A stretch of 64,000 nt of DNA from Daucus carota subsp. sativus (GCF_001625215.2 NC_030389.2:1834930-1898929), one strand, 5' to 3'. Positions 32,322 through 43,329 are shown, counted from the stretch's first letter. The notes: generated by a model from the letters alone, not told the origin. Program-made: numbers and translations.

Positions 32322-32606
32322 TACTCCCTACATCCCCCGCCAGGAATGTCTCATCCAATTTTTTACATTCTAAAACCTACTAAAAAAATAGTCGATGGGT
32401 CCCACCACTTCCCAATTTTTCCTTTCTTTCCACACTAATTTTACTCCATTTTTACTCCATTATCCTTTTTTATATATTAAAAAATTAATAGGTCCTACCA
32501 CTTCACCCCACTTTTCAATTTTTTTTACTATTTTATACATATATATTTCTTACTTGACCTCTGTGCTCAAACTAAGCGTAAAAAATTGACAGGGACGGAG
32601 GGAGTA
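32322..32606. mobile_element. MITE, CTCCCTCCGT-end family
   Basis: Left end TACTCCCTACATCCCCCGCC, right end GACAGGGACGGAGGGAGTA. The interior GGGTCCCACCACTTC and GGTCCTACCACTTCA is an internal repeat also found in the partial copy at 61588. Confidence 0.8.
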
Positions 32607-33226
32607 TTAATCTTTGCCTGGTTTAGGTGTTATCGCGAATGATTTTATGATTTGATGATATCTACCTTCGTTGTTCAAATCTTAATATGCGCAATACTCG
32701 TAATTCCTCATTTTTAAAATAATATCTATAGATTATTAATCATATAATAAATTATAAAAAAATTATTATGATTAGATTTTAAAATTGAACTAAAATAATA
32801 TATCTAAAATATGAATTTGTATTCGGGTAATGGGTTTGGAATCGGGATCTCAAAACTCAATATATATTATATAATATAGATAATCTTCCTTCATTTTCTT
32901 ATACAATTTTTTATTGTGAGCCATAAGGATTTCTTCAATTTTTATTCTTCGCTCATCATCCTTGTCACTAAATTTGTTATATTTTTCACATGCAAATCAG
33001 CTATCTTGTAAAATTTATATGTATGTCGGCCATACATAATATATAAATCACACGTGGAAAGAGTGAACGAGAATCAAGAAGAGGCTCGTGCCCCCCTTCT
33101 GTTTTTCCGTCTTCCTCTCTGCCTTCAAGTCCCCGAGCTGATGATCTTGACGTTTTGGAAATCTCTTTCAGTTTCGTACAATTTTAGTTCACAGTGTTTT
33201 CCTATACTATATTCTGAACTATTCTA
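32607..33226. other. Intergenic
   Basis: AT-rich, no gene recognised. A C-rich stretch at 33080-33140 has no coding features that I can support. Confidence 0.35.
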
Positions 33227-33797
33227 AGTGGTCGTTTGGTTGACAGAAACACCGGCAGTCCAACTCACTGGGAAGTTCCAATACGTGTAAAACCTAGGAA
33301 GTAATTTACCCAGTCCCCCCTCGGTGACTCACACTTCCGATAGATTTAATTTATGTGTATTATATGATTGAAAATACATACACCACTCTAAAATAATATA
33401 TAATTAGTACATATAATAATAATAATAACAATAATTAGTTAAATTTAAAAAAATATAAAAATTAATATTATTATTATTATTATCATCATCATCATCATTA
33501 TATTCAACTCAAAATATTATTGTTGAATTATATTTCTTCATTAAGAGTATAAAATATATTCTTTGAATTTAATAAAAAAAATATTGAGAAAATACGTGTT
33601 AATAATATTTTTTTGTCAAAATTTTAAAAATATAAAAATCTAATATATAGTCTCAAATACGTTTGAATAATTAATTAGTTTAATAACTTTATATAAAATA
33701 AAAAAATCTATTAATTATATTTTTGTGTAGTTATCAGTATGGACTATTTTTTTTCAAAAAGATTAGAGTAATTTTAAAATTCATATAAATATTTATG

Positions 33798-33841
<44 letters not shown>

Positions 33842-34070
33842 CAAATAATATTATTTATCATTTAATTATAATAAAAACATTATGATTATTAAAATATAAT
33901 AGATCAGAAGTTAAACATACAAGAAAACAAACAACATACAAGAAAACAAACAACATGCATGAAGTAATTATCCAACATGTCAACCAAACAATTTTATAGT
34001 ACTTACTTGGTATTTAGAAATGATGGGAAGTTGAAATTTCTGTCCCACGTGATACCAAACAAGCACTAAG
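33224..34070. mobile_element. hAT-like inverted-repeat element with microsatellites
   Basis: The ends CTAAGTGGTCGTTTGGTTGAC and GTGATACCAAACAAGCACTAAG are inverted, and CAGT-type phrases near the ends (GGGAAGTT, AACTTCCC) match in reverse. The GTTTGGT end type is common in plant hAT-derived MITEs. About 845 bp. Inside lie (TTA)n-(TCA)n near 33467-33499 and (ATT)n at 33798-33841. Confidence 0.6.
33798..33841. repeat. ATT microsatellite
   Basis: About 15 perfect ATT units within the hAT-like element. Confidence 0.9.
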
Positions 34071-35025
34071 AATTATAAAAATTATTTAGATCTCATTTCT
34101 GTCTTTGTATTCTGAGTCGGAGGATGTTGTATTTAATTCCTAATTTGGAGTTCACAATTATGAAGTGGGTTTAGTAAAATTGGAGTGCACAAATCAATGT
34201 GACTGAAAATGGGAAGGAATCCGGACCAAGATGGACCCGAAATTGGACGACCAGGATGTGGCCTAGTAGGATCATAAAATTGTTTGGACCATGTTCAAGA
34301 CCTAATTAATTATTCAAGACATGTCTAGAGTTGGATAAGGCTCTAATGAATCCATGCATGATAGGATGGAGTGGAGAAGGATTGAGTTGCATGTAGATGG
34401 TTATGTCATCCCGAGAATGGGTGATAAGACAAAGAGGGTGAGTATGCAAATGCATTGGGGCCGAAATTTACTTCAAAGTCTTAACCCCATTATGATCCCT
34501 AACGACCTAAAATCAACTTGACCTAACTTAGCTCAATTATAACCCAGAGCAATTTATGAGTAGGGTCCAGCATTAATTCTATGAGTTTAGTCAAGGATGG
34601 TAATATTTTTGGAAAATTGATTCGAATTCATATTATTGAATGAATCGAATTATTTAATAATTGTATGATGGAAATAGAAGGAAGGGATAAAAAAGTGACA
34701 AGGAAAAAGGTTTTATGGTCATTTGCTCTCTTTTTTGATGAATTTTTTACATATATTTTTAAATTTTTTGATTGGGTAATTAATATTTTTAGAATTTCCT
34801 TTCTCAAAATATAAACATGTAATCAAAATTTTATTTACAAAAATTCAATTATATATAATAATTTTTATAATCCAATCAAATCACTTGTTATTCTCTATGT
34901 AACCATATCATAACTTATTATTATTTCGATTTTTTTTTGTCAAGAATTATTATTTCGAAATTTTAGAACACTTGTTCGAATGAACACTTTAGCCGACATA
35001 CTCCAAAATAGTCGAGTACTTCCCA
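34071..35025. other. Intergenic, 3' of UGT copy 5
   Basis: No gene recognised. Less AT-rich than its surroundings at 34130-34560, but stops are frequent in all frames that I read. Confidence 0.35.
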
Positions 35026-36492
35026 CTAAGTGCATGTGCCATTCACAAGATTGACACTAGCACTTCCCAACTTAGATACATTCCTAATTTTCTCCACAAA
35101 CTCTTTCAAATTCCGATCAGACGAGCCACCATCAGCCACCGCTTCTTTAGCCGCCTCTTTCCACTTCAACGCATTCTTTTTCATCTCCGCGGCCTTCGGA
35201 CCAATGGCCTCTCTCAAACACTTCTCGATTTTGTCTCTCGAAACACCGTTCTTTTCGGTCTGCTCACCTCTACTTAGTCTAACTCCCATCTCGAACACAT
35301 CAACCAAGTACTTCGCATTCGTCACTTGATCACCCCATGCCGGAAAGGTCACCACCGGGACGCCACTACTAATCGCCTCCAACGTCGAGTTCCATCCGCA
35401 ATGTGTTACAAAATAGGCCACGGATGGATGTTCTAGAACTTCTTTTTGTGCGCACCATTGCACAACTTTGCCCTTGTCACCCGCAGCTCCTAAAAAATTT
35501 TCGGGTAAAACAACAGCCGAGGCCGAACCCATGGTAGGCGGCTTTAGTACCCACAGAAATGAAACACCCGAATTCAAAAGCCCGTAAGCGATTTCATTCG
35601 TTTGTTCCTGATTTAAAGAAACAATGCTGCCGAATGATATGTACACAACTGTTGCAGGTTCCTTGGAGTTCAAGAAATCCATGCAGTCATCGGCTTCGAC
35701 GAAATCGCCTTGAATACTTGAGTTCGAAGATTTGGGATTCTTGAATAATGGACCGATAGGTTTGATAGGACACAGTTTGGACATGTAATCAATGACTTCA
35801 CTTTCGAGTTCTTGAAATGTTTCCACGAGTACACAAAATGTTTTGGACATGTTTTTGAACTGGCCTAAAATGCCTTTTCCGAAGAAGGAAAAAGGAGCAT
35901 TTGGGTGCAAGAAGCTAGGGATCTCGTCGTGTTTCAGCAAAGGCATGGATGGCAATTGGACATCAATCTCCGGATCAGATTCATCGGGAAATATGGCCAA
36001 TTTGTTATTATAATGATAATAAGCTGAAAAAGAAGCACAAGATTGTACCCAAAGCACCGCATTCGGGATGTTGAGTGCATGAGCAACATCAGTCACCCAT
36101 GGAATGAAAGGATTGTTGATAAGGCACGCCACAGGGCGGCCTTCTTTGTTATGTTTTTCCACAAATCTAGTAACTGCTTCTTTTCCATGCAACTCAAGCT
36201 GAGCAATTTTGTACTCAAGATCTAGGCGTCTCCGCTCCTCATTATCTCCGCTGAGTCCATCATCAAAGAACTCGAACCGGATCATGCCATCACCAACTGG
36301 AGTGGCCTCATCGATGTTTTTGTTAGCTTTTCGCATGAAGTCTCCGGCATTTTCGGTGGTTGAGAAGGTGACAAGGAGGCCTGTGGAAGCAAGGAGATTG
36401 CCTAGTCTGAGTAAAGGGGTGACATGGCCTTGACTAGGAAACGAGACTAGTAAGACATGAACAAGATCTTGAGAGTTCATTGCATGTGGCAT
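35026..36492 (-). CDS. UGT84A-like: UDP-glycosyltransferase, UGT84A type (copy 5)
   Basis: 488 aa from ATG 36492 (MPHAMNSQDLVHV), intronless, and the only copy on the minus strand. An earlier in-frame ATG at 36519 overlaps the TATA box of the shared promoter block, so it is probably not transcribed; MPHAM aligns with MPNTM of copy 4. Catalytic His is H23 in PSQGHVTPLL. The PSPG box is at residues 346-389 (WCAQKEVLEHPSVAYF to PAWGDQ). The N-terminal half matches copy 2 (TRFVEKHNK, VAHALNI, KLAIFPDES), the C-terminal third matches copy 4 (GVSRD, CLREAIGPKA), and the tail VSKLGSASVNLVNG again recalls copy 2. Role: probable glucose ester formation on phenolic acids; acceptor unknown. Confidence 0.95.
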   Translation of the reverse strand: MPHAMNSQDLVHVLLVSFPSQGHVTPLLRLGNLLASTGLLVTFSTTENAGDFMRKANKNIDEATPVGDGMIRFEFFDDGLSGDNEERRRLDLEYKIAQLELHGKEAVTRFVEKHNKEGRPVACLINNPFIPWVTDVAHALNIPNAVLWVQSCASFSAYYHYNNKLAIFPDESDPEIDVQLPSMPLLKHDEIPSFLHPNAPFSFFGKGILGQFKNMSKTFCVLVETFQELESEVIDYMSKLCPIKPIGPLFKNPKSSNSSIQGDFVEADDCMDFLNSKEPATVVYISFGSIVSLNQEQTNEIAYGLLNSGVSFLWVLKPPTMGSASAVVLPENFLGAAGDKGKVVQWCAQKEVLEHPSVAYFVTHCGWNSTLEAISSGVPVVTFPAWGDQVTNAKYLVDVFEMGVRLSRGEQTEKNGVSRDKIEKCLREAIGPKAAEMKKNALKWKEAAKEAVADGGSSDRNLKEFVEKIRNVSKLGSASVNLVNGTCT

Positions 36493-36516
36493 ATGGTTTC
36501 TTAGATTAGAACTATT

Positions 36517-36660
36517 CATATATATGTAGCTAGCTAGGCGATCTTACCTAACAGTCAGCGCTTCTGCAGAGTAGATAAAAATTACAAAATAAATTCTGGA
36601 GGACTCGGGGCCCTAATATTTAGCATGGGTGAGCTACTTCACTGCACATATAAATGCACA
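36517..36660 (-). promoter_or_regulatory. Shared UGT promoter block with TATA (copy 5)
   Basis: Read on the minus strand: TTTATATGTGCAGTGAAGTA, GCTCA, AAATATTAGGGCCCC, GCGCTGACTGTTAGGTAA, CCTAGCTAGCTAC, then TATATATG. The order is the same as upstream of copies 3 and 4, although this gene is inverted. Confidence 0.7.
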
Positions 36661-36902
36661 ATGAACTAACATTGCAAGGACTACCTCTCCTTCATTTCAA
36701 ATTACATCTATATATATAGTTTCTAATAATAGAACCAGATGTAATAAGATTTTTAATAAGTAAAGCTATAAGTTTTTAGATTTTGAAAATTTTTATTATT
36801 CACTATGATGGATGATACACCAAGTTCTTATCTAAATAAAACTAGAGAAATACAATCATTTTCACATGCTTGGAATAACTCATCGGGAAGTATGCAATCA
36901 AA

Positions 36903-37210
36903 TACTCCCTCCGTCCCTTTTTATCTGTCCATTTTGGAAAAAAAAACACATACCAAGAAATACTTGATTGTATAAACTTTTTCATTAAATACCTCTAATT
37001 AATATCTTGAAAATGGTGGAATACCCCTACTTTATGTCTTGAAAACATGAATTCAACCAAATTTTAAATAAGTCAAGCCTTGAAAATTGAAATTATGGAG
37101 ATATATTTGAAAAACTATCATTAAATTAGTTTTGAAAGTATAAATGGACAGATAAATAGGGACAAATTTTCACTTCCAAAGTGGACAGATAAATAGGGAC
37201 GGAGGGAGTA
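36903..37210. mobile_element. MITE, CTCCCTCCGT-end family
   Basis: TACTCCCTCCGTCCCTTTTT at the left; ATAAATAGGGACGGAGGGAGTA-type right end ending at 37210. A 25-bp piece (GGACAGATAAATAGGGAC) is duplicated at the right end (37145 and 37183). Confidence 0.85.
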
Positions 37211-38127
37211 AGTCAAAAAAAGAAAAAAGAACCACGAATAAATCAATCTCACCATGATTCCAGAACTTCTTCCCAAGCTTTTAATAACTGACCTTCTGGA
37301 CTTCCGAATCAAATCTCCAGTACTGTTCTTAGACATCGATGTTGTCTGAAATTCATGATGATCCAACCTTTGGAACTCCGAAAATCACAAAAACAAAGAC
37401 ACGTAATGTAACGAGAAAATTTTCTATAAATGTTCACATAATATTTCTCTCGTGTCTATATTATCTATTACATATTTTAACATATATCCTTCCATATTAT
37501 ACATATATAGGGTACCTATACTTTATCTATTTGTGAGCCAATACAATAAATAACTTAATTGGGTCTTTAATCTCGTAGATAAAAACCAAAACCCGTAGTC
37601 AATCATGATTTCAAGACTAAGGGGCCGTTTGGGTTAGCTTAAAAGAAATGGAGTGGAGTAGAAGTGAGAAGTAAATAAGTTAATAAAGTGTTTGCAAAAA
37701 AAGTAGAAGCTGTGAGAGAGAAGCTAACATTTTCAGCTCCTTAAAAAGTGCTTCTACTTCTTTACACAAATGGGTAAAGAAAAACAGAAGCCAGAAGCAG
37801 AAGTCGATTCTGGTTCCCTAACAAGCCCTAAGTTTGTGGCACTCTGTCAATAACTTGATAGTTGAATTATATGGCAAGTCTTATCATAGTCAAGAAAAGG
37901 AAAAGAATTACGCATGATTTATGATTTCTTTTCATAGACCGCGGTTATTTGCACAGATAATTAATTACAACACTAAACCTATACACGAACACTAAACCTA
38001 AACAAAAACATGCTTGGATCCTTAGCCAATATGAGATGCCTTCATTCGTTTGATACTGCAAGCTTTGTGATCATGCATGGCAACTGTACAAGTGTGTTTT
38101 CTTCTGTAATTCTTCAAATTCTTCTTG
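37211..38127. other. Intergenic with a hAT-like MITE
   Basis: No gene. At 37617-37836 an element of about 220 bp has ends CTAAGGGGCCGTTTGGGTTA and TCCCTAACAAGCCCTAAG, inverted relative to each other, with internal AGAAGT / ACTTCT pairs. A relative with weaker ends lies at about 61803-62035. Confidence 0.5.
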
Positions 38128-38334
38128 TTAATGTCCTCGGCCACGATGGCTTGGCCCCGAATAAGCCCTCTCCATTACCAACTGCAACAAAGACGAAGAC
38201 GAAGACGAAGAAGAAGATGATGATAAATAATCATATATGGGACGGGAGCTTTCGACGCCAGATATGAGAAGAGAAATGATCAAAAACGAAATGACACCGA
38301 AAGCAAATAGTAGAAAATTGTAAGAGGATGCCAT
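38128..38334 (-). CDS. Secreted peptide precursor, PIP/PIPL family
   Basis: A 68-residue prepropeptide, single exon. Residues 1-27 form a signal peptide (hydrophobic FLLFAFGVISFLIISLLISG, then cleavage near VES-S). A serine-rich spacer (a run of 11 Ser) follows, and the C-terminus is YSGPSHRGRGH. The SGPSxxGxGH ending is the conserved signature of PAMP-induced secreted peptides and their PIP-like relatives. In Arabidopsis these are cut out, proline-hydroxylated and sensed at the cell surface by a receptor kinase (RLK7 for PIP1) in immunity and stress. The mature hormone would be the last 11-13 residues. A TATA-like ATAAATATAAAG lies about 145-155 bp upstream on the minus strand. Recognition rests on the C-terminal motif plus the signal peptide and correct size. 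Confidence 0.85.
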   Translation of the reverse strand: MASSYNFLLFAFGVISFLIISLLISGVESSRPIYDYLSSSSSSSSSSSLLQLVMERAYSGPSHRGRGH

Positions 38335-40467
38335 TGTTAGTTAAAATAAATAAAGATTGTGTACTTGTATAGAAAGTTGGAAGGAGGCATAAGTGTTTGC
38401 TTGGAGAAATAAAACATGTTTGCTGTTTCTTTGACATTTCTTGTTGGTGAGGTGTGGTACAAGAAATATGTTTAATTCTTTATATTTATCCGCTGGTTTG
38501 GGTTGAAAAAGCTTTGGTATGATATCAAAATTTGAATTTTCTACAGAATTCAAAGCAATCGTAATACTGTGCATCTTATCATCTTTCAAGTGAATTGTAT
38601 ATAAATTGGGATGTAAGATTCGATACGTATTTTCAATTTTTTTAAATATAATTTTATAAATTAATGAAATATCAAATATATGATGACAAAGGGTAGATGT
38701 GCACCTTATTATCCGATAATAAAAATTGTTAGCAAAAATTACCTATGTGATATCTAAATGATTTTTTTAGAAGTTAATACAAAAATTCATCATCTTAACA
38801 AAAGTATAATAAAATAAAGAATAAAAGTACCGTGTTTAGTATCTAATCAAAGGAATCCCTTTTGGTTAGATTTTAAACTTTTCTCTTGCTAATTATTTTA
38901 TTGATTTAGTAGATAAAGTGATGAAATATTATAGATATTTAATTTTTGTTCACAACTAAAATAGACAAATGATTTTTGTTATATTTATTTAAGTTAGGAT
39001 TTATTCGATTTTTGTGTATTTGGATGCAGGTATTGGATACGGGTTTCGGAGCAAAGGAATCTGAGGATATTTTTTGAAGATGGTTTTTATCTTTTCAATT
39101 ATTAAAGTTTTATTTTCTAAATTTTTGGGGTCATCTTACATGATCTTCTGTTAAATAATAAACTTTTTTGAATGAAAGAATTCCCTTGATGCAGCTGTTG
39201 ATGCAGCTGTTGTATTCGATATAATTCATCTACGTGTATGTAGACTCTGACAGAAAAAAATGATATGTCACATCAGTAAGACAGTATAATTTTACATTAG
39301 TATAATTAGAGCTAAACTCATTATACATTATATTATCTAATAATTGGTGATTAATGATCACCGATTAATTCATATTTCACGACTCATCGAACTGATTAAG
39401 TTCTGCTATCCGATCAATCCAATTAATTTTTATATATACGGATCAAGTCTGACAACGTTTTTTATTACATCATATTATACATGTAAATTGTAATCCTTCG
39501 AAATGCTCTTATACTTAAATTTGTAATAGTATATAGTATATGGTCAAAAGTCTTGAACAACTTGGGTGTTTAAGCGTTTCAGACTTTCAACTATTTGCTA
39601 CATAATTGATTTTTGTCGCGCTAATCAGTCAAGATGAACTAAGGATGAATGACCACGGCATTGCATCCTTCATTGATCATAAACAGATTTATGTTTGGAA
39701 GATAAGCTGTTCGAGTTAGACTTCTCTTGTGATATTGAAATTTTATGATAATAATTAAAAAAAAATAAGACCCTCAACCTTCCGAGTTCGAAATTTCGAA
39801 TACATATTTGAACAGCTTCCTACATGAAATTTGTTAAACTATAGTAATACACAGAAAGACACGACAGATTTAAACTCTTCTTTGATTTTCATTGAACAAA
39901 TCGTTAGCAACAATAACAGCTACAGTATTGTATAAAAACAAATGTTGTTTACTCCTCCCAGCACTTTAACTTTTTAGACGTTTTTAAATTGCACAAAAAT
40001 ATAATCTTTTTATTATTATTTTTTTCCAATTTTCCTTATTATAATAATGATTTAAATATTGTAAGCTTTTTTAAAACAAAACAACAAGATTATAATATAT
40101 GAAAACGAGTCTTTTTTAGACACTAAAAAATCAAAGAGACACTTGTTTTGAGACATAGGGAATACTTGCTAAGACTTGAGTTCCCTCCCCATCTCACGAC
40201 TGGACTCACATGTATATACATGGATGTCAACATATACATGCTGTATACAAATCTTGACAGTTCCTTATTCCAAAAGTCGATAGTAAACACAGACTAGGAA
40301 ATGAATTTTCTGGGTTCAACATAAAACCAAATTTTGATTATATCTACTGCTAAGAAAGTAAGAACTTTGACTATTCCTTCCCAGCTAAACTAAGACATAT
40401 GAATTATGTTCTACAAGTGAAAACGGGATAAAGAAAATGGTTACATTTCTTCATCAAGGTCAGGCTA
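38335..40467. other. Long AT-rich intergenic region
   Basis: No gene or complete transposon recognised. A TTAATCGG-type repeat fragment is at 39345-39470 (GATTAATGATCACCGATTAA). GATGCAGCTGTT is repeated in tandem at 39191-39213. Confidence 0.4.
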
Positions 40468-42295
40468 TCATATTTGAACTATATTATGAAAAAACAGCTC
40501 ATAAATTTTGGGCTTTCCCATACATGTTTCATCTGCATCATCCATGGTCTTCATATCACCGAAGACTGAAAAACAAAGGACACAAAAATATAATATAATA
40601 TATGCACAAGATATATCCAGATGAAAAAGGCAGTCATGAGAGAAGAGAGCATTCTTTAGAAGAAAAAATTTATTTAGGACATCAACAACGTATACAGATA
40701 ATGTGTAGATATCCCTCCGTTGAGTTCGATTAGCGACATGGAAATTGCATCCATCAGAGTTTATCGCATTTCATTCGGATAAATGCAAAATTTTGTAAAA
40801 AAATATATAACATCCAGCATATAAGTTTAAAGGGAAATTGTTAAACATGGTAGAGAAACGTGTACAGTGATTAAATTATTTTAACTTCAACATACAAATT
40901 TGAGGTGACTTACTAAAGAAAAGTGCTCTCTCCGTCCATTTTACATGACTCTTTAACTGCATAAAAAAGATACTTCCGATCATCATTTTCTGAATTTTCT
41001 TTTAGTGAATAAAAGTTTATAGTGTATAGTTTTATCAGAAAAATATAATTAAAAAGATAATACTCAGAAATATCTTTGCTATGCACCTTAAATTACATGC
41101 AAAAAGTCAAAGATGCGTGTAAAAGGGAAGAGGGAGAATCTATTATCCAACCAACAGGCGACAGTATTACTATATAAACTTCAGAGCGCATTGCAGACTA
41201 CATACATTAGCAATGATCAAAAGTATGATAACTTACACTGAATGCAAAAGATAACGGTGTAATCTTTAAGCAAACTATCAGCAACCTTTACAAGCTGTGT
41301 GCCAAGAGCATCAGATGCTTCTTGTGCTAGGAATTTAGGTGCCCTGCAAAGTGAAATAAATGCAGCATGCAATAATATTGTGAATTAACGAAGTATTCAC
41401 AAGATATAGACTAGATAACAGCATTAACCAGATATATGTTAAATACATGTCTAAACACTTCAACAATGCATCAACTAATAAGATATTTGGTAAATTTTCC
41501 GGCCTTCAGCATTTTGGGACACCTACAACTACAAATCAATAAATTGAAACATCAACTACCGGCACACCATGTACCTGAATATACTTGTAATGCTTGACCA
41601 AAAGGTAGATAGTCTAAACAGAAAAATGAAATAACAATTTAGGTCATTAATGTCAAACTAGTATCACTGCTAGCCATTCCAGATGATCACCCCTTTAGAA
41701 GCATAAATCTGATTCAGTTAAGATTAATAGAGCTTCTCTGCTCAGAATTCTCTATAATAAATAACTAAACAAATTTTAGACTTCACATCAACAGTTGGGA
41801 CTCTATGCCAACCTGGTTTATTAAAAAAATAAAACCTGTTTAAAATAATCTGTTGGGGGCAGCATGAGACCAAAAATGTATATTACCGTGTTACAATATA
41901 CATATTCATCAGATTACAAATATGATCTAGCCGCCATCTAGGAGATGATAGTCATGCTGCTTTGGCAAATTGAGTAAACAAACACATTCAGTACTCAAGT
42001 AAACTGTAATGAATGCCTCTGCTATACGTTTATTTTACATGAGAAAAAGTTTCAGCCACCACAACTTACTACAATAGATCCTCGAAAAGAGGCTGTGTCT
42101 AAACTTCATCAAATCCAACAAGTGATGGATCAACAAATCAACTACAGCAAGTGAAAAGTTCTCCCGCAGTAAATAGAGTTAAACAATTTAAACTTACAAC
42201 TTAATATAATGATGCCCAATTGCCCATTGAGCAGGAAGAGTTGCCGCTAGAAAATGGATTTCAGAACCAGGATTGCCACAATGTATCCTTATACG
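40468..42295 (-). CDS. Unidentified spliced gene (three C-terminal exons seen)
   Basis: Three minus-strand exons join in frame through consensus GT-AG sites: 42198-42295, 41237-41343 and 40468-40565, ending in TGA at 40470-40468. Donors are GTAAGT in both introns; acceptors are TTTGCAG and TTTTTCAG, and phases match (2, then 1). The joined product gives about 100 residues. Recognisable stretches are IHCGNPGSEIHFLAATLPAQ in the first exon, QEASDALGTQLVKVADSLLK in the second and FGDMKTMDDADETCMGKPK in the third. I do not recognise a family. There is no signal peptide or membrane span in the visible part. The 5' end is not resolved: the first visible exon opens at an acceptor (TTACAG) at 42296 and upstream exons may lie beyond 42.5 kb, where MITEs crowd the region. 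The matching splice phases make chance unlikely. Confidence 0.6.
40924..41138. mobile_element. MITE in an intron of the unidentified gene
   Basis: Diverged ends GCTCTCTCCGTCCATTTTACA and TGTAAAAGGGAAGAGGGAGA. It lies between exons 40468-40565 and 41237-41343. Confidence 0.65.
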
Positions 42296-42856
42296 CTGTA
42301 ATGTCTTACGAATACGAGAAACCGATGTTTTCAAGTATTAAGCAAGGAAATTTCCACCATACTTTTCACCGACAGTTGCCTGGAAAGTTCATTTACAAGT
42401 GTCAGTGTATAGCACAAGTGAAATGTGTGGAAGAATATATGTACAAACATTATTACATTGGCAGTAAAACTAAATAAATCGAATTTGTTTAGATTTTCAA
42501 GAGAAGAAGTTTGATGACATCAAGAACGTTAGACGTTAGTTTAGTACAAGAGAATCCTTAGTCTTTTAGCACTACAAATGAACTGCCAAGAAAATGTCTG
42601 TGGTTTACTGCTATAAAGCAGTTCTTTGTTCAGGGGTACGCCCGTGTTACTAAATGAATAGAAAACACTGGTTAGACCAAATCAAACATACTCGCACGCC
42701 CACACGAAAGTAAGATCTGGGGAGTGTAAGATGCACAGAGACCTAAATTGAGTATGTGAGAAAAAAAAATGTAAATTTTTGAGAAAGTTAACGCTTTTTT
42801 AAAATTCTGAATATCTAAGAAGAAATTGAGCAGTACAGCACTTGTCAGTTGTTACA

Positions 42857-43096
42857 TACTCCCTCCGTCCCTCTCATTTCTTTACAGTTTTTTTTCACTG
42901 TTCGACACGAATTTTAAGGCTCTTATAAAACATCGTTCCGTAACTTATTTTTAAGATTTTCTTTTTGTGTATAAAAATTCAAACATCAAATTTTTATTCA
43001 AAAGAAAAAAGATTAAAAAGTAAGTTACGGAAGTATGTTTTCTGGGAGCATTAGAATGTGTGCCAAACTCTCATCCCCCAAGGTAAACTACCTAAG

Positions 43097-43139
<43 letters not shown>
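42857..43139. mobile_element. MITE whose right end became a GA microsatellite
   Basis: Left end TACTCCCTCCGTCCCTCTCA is intact. By comparison with the sibling at 61303, the interior continues normally to GTGCCAAACTCTCATCCCCCAA-type sequence near 43060-43080. Then the expected GGGACGGAGGGAGTA end is replaced by AAGGGGAGAGAGA and a GA run. Confidence 0.65.
43098..43139. repeat. GA microsatellite
   Basis: About 20 perfect GA units. Confidence 0.95.
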
Positions 43140-43140
<1 letters not shown>

Positions 43141-43329
43141 ATTTAAATATAGACAAATTTGCAAAACGCAACCCATGGTTCGGAGTCTTCGGATCTACTG
43201 CACTTTATTACCTGAACTATTGATGCTTGCAGAACGCATCCCTTAACATAATATGGTGCTGCACTATGAACCATTTCCATCTATTTTAACAGTTACTGTC
43301 TATAAACAAAAGGGTAGTTAGGGCCCAAT

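Noticed and set aside
42220..42477. An 85-codon plus-strand ORF
   Set aside because: It lies opposite the exon at 42198-42295 of the minus-strand spliced gene, which has good splice sites; the plus-strand product has no recognisable domain.
43035..43246. Two ORFs with Arg-Glu repeats
   Set aside because: They are translations of the GA microsatellite.
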